Source: Chloroflexota bacterium (lineage in GTDB: Bacteria; Chloroflexota; Anaerolineae; UBA4142). Taken from it: a DNA stretch of 9,097 nucleotides. The DNA lies in contig JACQEA010000026.1 in assembly GCA_016200825.1 (NCBI GenBank), positions 1 through 9,097 on the forward strand, read 5' to 3'. Shown piece after piece: positions 5,390 through 9,097 of the stretch. The notes under the pieces were generated by a model. It did no database searches. It had not been told where the DNA came from and was given only the letters and a program-made list of their open reading frames with translations. A program made the translations under genes and the position numbers. Position 1 is the first letter of the stretch. The number at the start of each line of letters is the position of its first letter.

Positions 5390-6187
5390 TTACGGTGGGG
5401 TTTGCCACGCGCGCGTGAGCGCGCGAATATCCTCAAAAACAAAATCGGGCTGGACGCGCGCGTGCGAAAGAATTTCGCGCGTGGTGACGCCCGACAAAAC
5501 TAGAATCGAATTCAATTCCGCGCGTTGCGCGCCCTCGATATCTGTATCGAGCCGATCACCGAGCATCGCGACAAATTCGCGCGGCGTTTGCAATTGCTCA
5601 ACCGCGAGGTCGAACATGGCGCGCTCGGGTTTACCAATCACAATCGGCGCAACGTCGGTCGCGGATTTGATCGCGTCGAGCATTGCGCCCGCGCCGGGCG
5701 CGAGTCCATCCTCGCTCGGAAAAGTTTTATCGGCATTTGTCCCGATAAATTTCGCGCCATTGCGAATTTCGCGCATTGCGCGCGCGAGTTTTGTGTACGT
5801 AAATTGCAAGTCGAGTCCCGCGACAACGACATCGGCATTTTCTTCCACAAGCTGAAATCCCGCGCGGGTGAGCGCATCGGCAATTCCTGCGCCGCCAACG
5901 AGAAAAACGCGCGCGCCGCGCGAGACGAGGCGCGGCAAATATCGCGCCGTCGCTTCGGCCGATGTTAGAATCTCGCTTTCAGTCACGCGGGCGTTCTCGC
6001 GCGCGAGTCGCGCGACAATATCGGACGCGGGGCGCGCGGAATTATTGCTGGCGATCACAAATTTTATCGCGCGCGCGCGGAGCAATTGAAAAAATTCCGC
6101 GATGCCCGGTTGGGTGCGCGTGCCATTCCACAACACGCCGTCAATATCAATGATCAGCGCGCGGATCTCTTGCAACGACAGACTCAT
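5390..6187 (-). CDS. HAD-IIA family sugar-phosphatase-like hydrolase (NagD/PGP type)
   Basis: A 265-residue hydrolase of the NagD-like branch of the HAD superfamily, which dephosphorylates small phosphorylated metabolites; the substrate cannot be told. Motif I is DIDGVLWNG with catalytic D14 and D16, motif II is IASNNSAR (N48-N49), motif III is K186 in IGKPERAMF, and motif IV is GDRLDTDIEGAQRA with D211 and D216. The C2-type cap lies between about residues 80 and 180, with the characteristic FIGTNADKTFPSEDG. The ATG at 6187 overlaps the yggT stop by one base (TGATG), so translation is coupled; an alternative TTG one codon earlier is less likely. The gene is densely packed with alternating CG runs (17 of six or more bases between 5401 and 6180). 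It is the last gene of the yggS-yggT cluster. Confidence 0.93.
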   Translation of the reverse strand: MSLSLQEIRALIIDIDGVLWNGTRTQPGIAEFFQLLRARAIKFVIASNNSARPASDIVARLARENARVTESEILTSAEATARYLPRLVSRGARVFLVGGAGIADALTRAGFQLVEENADVVVAGLDLQFTYTKLARAMREIRNGAKFIGTNADKTFPSEDGLAPGAGAMLDAIKSATDVAPIVIGKPERAMFDLAVEQLQTPREFVAMLGDRLDTDIEGAQRAELNSILVLSGVTTREILSHARVQPDFVFEDIRALTRAWQTPP

Positions 6188-6456
6188 CAATAATATGCGG
6201 ACAAGACGCGGAGGACAATCGTCTGTAAAACTTGGAGGATGATAATCGCGATGATGGGCGTGATGTCCATCATTCCGCCGACGGGAGGAATGAATCGGCG
6301 CAACGGCGCGAGGATTGGTTCGGTGATTTGGTTGATAATATTTACAATTGGATTCAGCGGATCAATCGGTAACCACGAAAGAATTGCGCGCGCGATGATC
6401 GCGAGAATCAACGCGTTGAAAAGCAAATCGAAAAAATTTACGAGGAAAAATCCCAC
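6187..6456 (-). CDS. yggT: YggT family membrane protein
   Basis: An 89-residue integral membrane protein of the YggT family (PF02325). It has two hydrophobic segments, residues about 3-23 (FLVNFFDLLFNALILAIIARA) and 65-85 (ITPIIAIIILQVLQTIVLRVL), joined by the conserved loop SWLPIDPLNPIVNIINQITEPILAPLRRFIPP. The exact role is not settled; homologues are linked to membrane biogenesis or osmotic stress. The start is GTG at 6456, chosen because AAGGAG lies seven nt upstream and the protein then begins directly at the first helix; an ATG at 6543 would add 29 basic residues without support. yggS lies upstream on the same strand across a 328-nt gap, the usual yggS-yggT pairing; the HAD gene start overlaps the stop. 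Confidence 0.93.
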   Translation of the reverse strand: MGFFLVNFFDLLFNALILAIIARAILSWLPIDPLNPIVNIINQITEPILAPLRRFIPPVGGMMDITPIIAIIILQVLQTIVLRVLSAYY

Positions 6457-6463
6457 TGGCTTA

Positions 6464-6469
6464 CTCCTT
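6464..6469 (-). promoter_or_regulatory. Ribosome binding site fixing the yggT GTG start
   Basis: AAGGAG on the minus strand, seven nt before GTG 6456. It decides against the longer frame from 6543. Confidence 0.8.
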
Positions 6470-6569
6470 CTGTTTTTTCTCCCGCGAATTTGCGCGAATC
6501 TCCACGAAAAAAAATTAGGAGTGGCTAATCGCGCAGAGATCAAATTCTTGCGACGGGATCAAGTACCGC

Positions 6570-6687
6570 TGTCATGCTGAGTAGATTCGCTTCGCTCACT
6601 ATAAACTCCGCGAAGCATCTCGTTGACTCGCTTGATTTCATAATGCATAACGAGATTCTTCGCTCCCTTCGGTCGCTCAGAATGACA
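6570..6687. repeat. Palindromic MITE-like repeat, GTCATxCTGAG type
   Basis: The outer ends are TGTCATGCTGAG (6570-6581) and CTCAGAATGACA (6676-6687); inner arms GCGAAGCATCTCGTT (6610-6624) and AACGAGATTCTTCGC (6649-6663) are also inverted. The same core occurs at 5194-5288. The left arm carries an extra internal segment (about 6582-6609) not matched on the right. There is no coding capacity. Confidence 0.75.
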
Positions 6688-6784
6688 TTGTAACCTTTCT
6701 TTTTTTTGCAGGAATAAATATCTCTTTGAGTTTAGCCAGTCCCAAAAATTTAGCGCAGATTCGAAAAGATTCGCGGGCAACCCA

Positions 6785-7492
6785 TTAGGTTCTCTCCCCA
6801 AAAATTGCGCGCCCAATGCGGAGCATCGTCGCGCCTTCCGCGATTGCCGCTTCAAAGTCGTCCGTCATGCCCATCGAAAGATGTTGCCATGCGCAGTGCG
6901 GAAATTTTTCGCGCAGTTCGTCGCGCAGTTCGCGCAACGCGCGAAAGTACGGGCGCGCGTCGGGAGGTTGCGCGACAATGGGCGCGATCGTCATCAAGCC
7001 TTGCGCGTCAAGATTTTGACAATTCAAAATTTCCTTGACTGCCGCAAAAAAATCTGCGCGCGGCTCGGGCGCAAAACCCGATTTGCTTTGCTCGCCCGAT
7101 ATGTTGACCTCTAATAAAATCGCGATGCGTTTGTTCGCCGCGAGGCGTTGATTTATTTTTTGCGCGAGCGCAACGCTATCTACCGAATGAATTACATCGA
7201 ACAATTCAACCGCGTCGCGCGTTTTGCGGCGCTGCAAATGCCCCACAAGGTGCCACGTAATCGCTGCGCTGGGATTTTGATTTTTTACTTTTTGGATTTT
7301 CGCTTGCGCTTCTTCGACGCGATTCTCGCCGAAATGGCGCACGCCTAATTCATACGCCGCGATAATATTTTCCGCGCTGAATGTCTTACTGACCGCGACG
7401 AGTGTAATTCCATTTGGGTCCCGCCGCACACTTTCTGCCGCCGCGTGGATGCGCGCTTGAACGGCGCGGAGATTTTTTTCCAGATCATTCAT
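6785..7492 (-). CDS. yggS: YggS-type PLP homeostasis protein (PLPBP)
   Basis: A 235-residue cytosolic PLP-binding protein of the alanine-racemase-fold type III family, which buffers pyridoxal phosphate and affects amino-acid and keto-acid balance; it has no firmly established catalytic activity. Motifs: LVAVSKTF (31-38) with PLP-lysine K36, FGENRVEEAQ (54-63), WHLVGHLQRRK (80-90), HSVDS (101-105), VNISGEQSKSG (129-139), GLMTIAP (164-170), LSMGMTDDFEAAI (206-218) and LRIGRAIFG (225-233). All family landmarks are present and the length is normal. The ATG at 7492 has no clear Shine-Dalgarno; an extended -10 promoter (7532-7540) would give a short leader of about 33 nt. It is probably the first gene of the yggS-yggT-phosphatase cluster. 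Confidence 0.96.
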   Translation of the reverse strand: MNDLEKNLRAVQARIHAAAESVRRDPNGITLVAVSKTFSAENIIAAYELGVRHFGENRVEEAQAKIQKVKNQNPSAAITWHLVGHLQRRKTRDAVELFDVIHSVDSVALAQKINQRLAANKRIAILLEVNISGEQSKSGFAPEPRADFFAAVKEILNCQNLDAQGLMTIAPIVAQPPDARPYFRALRELRDELREKFPHCAWQHLSMGMTDDFEAAIAEGATMLRIGRAIFGERT

Positions 7493-7531
7493 TCAATTTC
7501 AAAAATCTGAACGGGATGTTGCGACGCGAGA

Positions 7532-7540
7532 ATTATACCA
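7532..7540 (-). promoter_or_regulatory. Extended -10 promoter of yggS
   Basis: TGGTATAAT read on the minus strand: a perfect TATAAT preceded by TGG. No good -35 hexamer is placed 16-18 nt upstream, where the inverted repeat 7550-7603 lies. Confidence 0.5.
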
Positions 7541-7549
7541 TAAAAGCAA

Positions 7550-7603
7550 GCGAGGACACAGAAAGAACCGAGAAAAAAATCTCGATGCTCTCTGCGTCCT
7601 CGC
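7550..7603. repeat. Inverted repeat abutting the yggS promoter
   Basis: GCGAGGACACAG (7550-7561) is inverted at CTGCGTCCTCGC (7592-7603) with one mismatch, and an inner CGAGA/TCTCG stem (7569-7573 with 7580-7584) continues the fold. It covers the place where the yggS -35 region would be. It could be another dispersed hairpin element or a regulatory site. Confidence 0.65.
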
Positions 7604-7640
7604 GAGTTGGAAATTATTATATTAACCCAAGATGCTACCA

Positions 7641-7722
7641 CGTCATTGCGAGGAGCGAACTTAGCGACGAAGCAATCTCCGGATTCCAATTAGGGGATTG
7701 CTTCGCTCCGCTCGCAATGACG
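7641..7722. repeat. Palindromic repeat, GTCATTGCGAG type
   Basis: The left arm (7641-7678) begins CGTCATTGCGAGGAGCGAA and the right arm (7696-7722) ends GCTCGCAATGACG; the arms are imperfect inverses around a 17-nt centre. It shares GTCATT..GAG..GCGAAG with the repeats at 5194 and 6570 but has GCAATC in place of GAATC, a second subfamily. It lies between the convergently ordered clusters, 38 nt after the stop at 7761, and as a transcribed hairpin could also end that transcript. Confidence 0.75.
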
Positions 7723-7760
7723 TAATCTCTCAAGTACTCAAGGCCGCAACTTAAATTACA

Positions 7761-8006
7761 TTACGCGCGCGCGAGGGTCCAGGTATTGGCGCGCACATCT
7801 TGCAACAAATCAAACGCGCCTTCGCGGCACCGCACGCGAAAACACAAACGCGGCGTGCGACGCGCAATTGTCCAACATCGTTCGACCGCCTGCACGTCGT
7901 AGCGTTTGCCGTGCCAACGGAATGTTTTTGGAAAATAGCCGAAGCGTTTTTCTTGCATCTCGACCGATTCTTCGCGCCGAGTGCGTGAACGCGTCCAAAG
8001 TTTCAT
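7761..8006 (-). CDS. Small basic protein, possibly DUF6504-like
   Basis: An 81-residue arginine-rich protein (MKLWTRSRTRREESVEMQEK at the start) with a core FGYFPKTFRWHGKRYDVQAVERCWTIARRTPRLCFRVRC (22-60) and a tryptophan near the end. The FRW.GKRY.V..V..CW pattern resembles the short beta-rich family DUF6504 as I remember it; I would not claim a function. No signal peptide or membrane segment is seen. The start is ATG at 8006, chosen because GGGGAGGAG lies just upstream; an earlier frame start at 8057 would cover the neighbouring gene's end. Its start is one nt after the stop of the membrane protein gene (TAAaATG), so they are coupled. Confidence 0.72.
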   Translation of the reverse strand: MKLWTRSRTRREESVEMQEKRFGYFPKTFRWHGKRYDVQAVERCWTIARRTPRLCFRVRCREGAFDLLQDVRANTWTLARA

Positions 8007-8007
8007 T

Positions 8008-8403
8008 TTACTCCTCCCCGATAATTTTGAATTGACGCGCGGGTTGTATTTCATCATTCAAATGCGGCGGAATGAAATAGGGCGCGGGATTTTGCGCGTA
8101 CGGCTGTTGCGGCGGCGCGATCATCACGATGGGCGGCTGATAAGGATAACGCGCGCGCGGTTCATCGTTCCGTTCAATTTGTGTGCGCCCCCAATTTTGT
8201 TTCAACGCGATGACGAGCGCGAGACACGCGGGAATGCTCGCGCTGATGCCGCACGCCGCGCCAACCAGCACCGCCATCGAATCATTCGACAACCGATTGC
8301 CGACGACGACGGCAAGCGCGATCGCAAATATTCCTCCGAGGATGACGATTGCTTTTGATAAACCAATTTGCGCGCGTTCATTTGATTCGACGGAGTATTC
8401 CAT
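8008..8403 (-). CDS. Small membrane protein with proline-rich tail, unknown function
   Basis: A 131-residue protein that I do not recognise. Two hydrophobic segments, about residues 16-37 (KAIVILGGIFAIALAVVVGNRL) and 43-67 (MAVLVGAACGISASIPACLALVIAL), form a helical hairpin. A hydrophilic, proline- and tyrosine-rich C-terminal tail follows (PYQPP, PPQQPYAQNPAPYFIPP). Both ends are probably on the same side of the membrane. The start is ATG at 8403, with GGAGG five nt upstream; it lies inside the 3' end of the FtsK-type gene (26-nt overlap, different frame), so the two are translated together. A membrane partner for the ATPase is a reasonable guess from position only. Confidence 0.78.
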   Translation of the reverse strand: MEYSVESNERAQIGLSKAIVILGGIFAIALAVVVGNRLSNDSMAVLVGAACGISASIPACLALVIALKQNWGRTQIERNDEPRARYPYQPPIVMIAPPQQPYAQNPAPYFIPPHLNDEIQPARQFKIIGEE

Positions 8404-9097
8404 TCCAACCTCCATTTGATTTTTCGTTGCGCGTTGGCGCGAGATCATCGGCGCTCAAGTGCGCCGCTTGAAAACGAATGACTTGGCCGCCCGCGATCAA
8501 AAGAAAATCACCGCGCCCCGCCAGTTTTTCCGCACCCGATCCTGAAATACCGGAGGCGACGCGCGCATCTTCCGCGCTCGCGACGCGACCGACAATGCGA
8601 ACTGGAAAATTTGCTTTCATTAATGAGCCAACCGCGCGCGCGGTTGGTTTTTGCGCGCACGCAATCACGGAAATACCGGCGCTGCGCCCGCGTTGCACGA
8701 GCCGCGTTAATAATTCTTCGACTGGCGCGCCGCCGGTTTGCAAAATATCTGCCAGTTCGTCAATTCCAATGACGATGCGCGGGCGCGTGATCTGTTCCCG
8801 ATCGCGGCGTTCCATTTCGGAAACCAGATAGTCAAGCCGAAGAATTATTTCCGCGGGATCGGCGACGATGTTGAACAAAAGATGCGCCGCGTCCGCGAAC
8901 GGCGCGAGGCCGTGAAATTTTGGATCAAATAAAGCCAGTTGCACATCGCGCGCTTTTTGATGTTGAACGAACGACGCGATGATCGCGCGCAGCAATTCAG
9001 TTTTTCCGCTGCCCGTTGTGCCAGCGATCAAACAGTGCGCGACATCCGGCGATGACATTCGCAATAGTAATGGCACACCTTCCGCATCCAAACCCAA
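8378..9097 (-). CDS. FtsK/SpoIIIE-type DNA translocase ATPase (5' end outside window)
   Basis: The C-terminal 239 residues of an FtsK/SpoIIIE-like ATPase, which moves double-stranded DNA using ATP. The visible part has Walker A AGTTGSGKTE (25-34 of the segment), an FDPKFHGL element (57-64), Walker B IVIGIDELADIL (107-118) with D113-E114, QRGRSAGISVIACAQKP (about 134-150) and RIVGRVASAEDARVASGISGSGAEKLAGRGDFLL, the typical post-motor region of the RecA-like core. There is no sign of a C-terminal winged-helix gamma domain; the protein ends about 30 residues after the motor, so it may be a shortened or non-canonical family member rather than the cell-division FtsK. The first codon in the window is read as TTG but is probably internal. 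Confidence 0.88.
   Translation of the reverse strand: MGLDAEGVPLLLRMSSPDVAHCLIAGTTGSGKTELLRAIIASFVQHQKARDVQLALFDPKFHGLAPFADAAHLLFNIVADPAEIILRLDYLVSEMERRDREQITRPRIVIGIDELADILQTGGAPVEELLTRLVQRGRSAGISVIACAQKPTARAVGSLMKANFPVRIVGRVASAEDARVASGISGSGAEKLAGRGDFLLIAGGQVIRFQAAHLSADDLAPTRNEKSNGGWNGILRRIK

Larger units (their letters stand above)
6457..6784. other. 328-nt spacer between yggS and yggT
   Basis: No coding region is supported here. It contains the yggT ribosome binding site at its left end, a palindromic repeat (6570-6687), and an AT-rich part (6688-6760) after the yggS stop. I found no clear terminator; TACAAT-like -10 sequences exist near 6690 on the minus strand but lack a -35, so a separate yggT promoter is possible, not shown. 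Confidence 0.6.

Noticed and set aside
6457..6543. 29-residue basic N-terminal extension of YggT
   Set aside because: The family begins at the first helix, and AAGGAG directly precedes GTG 6456.
8478..8831. 117-codon open frame on the plus strand
   Set aside because: It is antisense to the FtsK-type ATPase, with no ribosome binding site or recognisable domain.

Overview
The window looks like chromosomal DNA from a free-living Gram-positive-type or deep-branching bacterium. My best guess is Chloroflexota (Anaerolineae-like), but this is an inference and no single marker proves it. The reasons are: a zinc-finger (four-cysteine) form of ribosomal protein L28; an Asp23/Gls24 gene followed by a FakA/DAK2-type gene and divergent from rpmB, as in Bacillus; Shine-Dalgarno-led genes with frequent GTG/TTG starts; dispersed GTCATT..GAG..GCGAAG hairpin repeats; and a very strong excess of alternating CG words in the coding DNA.

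Layout. On the minus strand, 1-1361 holds the 5' part of a fakA-like kinase gene and the asp23-like gene before it. rpmB (1450-1635, plus strand) is divergent from them and has a near-consensus promoter. Its 3' region holds a 105-bp inverted-repeat element and a strong hairpin terminator that separates it from the convergent rpe. A minus-strand operon runs from about 5320 down to 1783: a membrane zinc metallopeptidase, rlmN, hicA, hicB, a scar made of an rpe fragment fused to an rlmN fragment, a truncated toxin-like ORF, a DUF2283 antitoxin-like gene, and rpe. It has a TTGACT-17-TATACT promoter. Upstream is a second minus-strand cluster, yggS (PLP homeostasis), yggT (membrane) and a HAD-IIA phosphatase. 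Furthest upstream is a tightly overlapping set: the 3' end of an FtsK/SpoIIIE-type ATPase, a small two-helix membrane protein and a small basic protein.

The gene order metallopeptidase, rlmN, rpe, rpmB (opposite strand), asp23, fakA is the Firmicutes order with prpC-prkC-rsgA missing. Exactly in that gap sits the toxin-antitoxin cluster, flanked by duplicated fragments of both neighbouring housekeeping genes. This is the most informative and unusual part of the window: it reads as a collapsed tandem duplication or insertion footprint, still visible at about 95% identity. The housekeeping genes otherwise serve translation (L28, RlmN), central carbon metabolism (Rpe), lipid or envelope functions (FakA-like, Asp23-like, metallopeptidase, YggT) and cofactor homeostasis (YggS).
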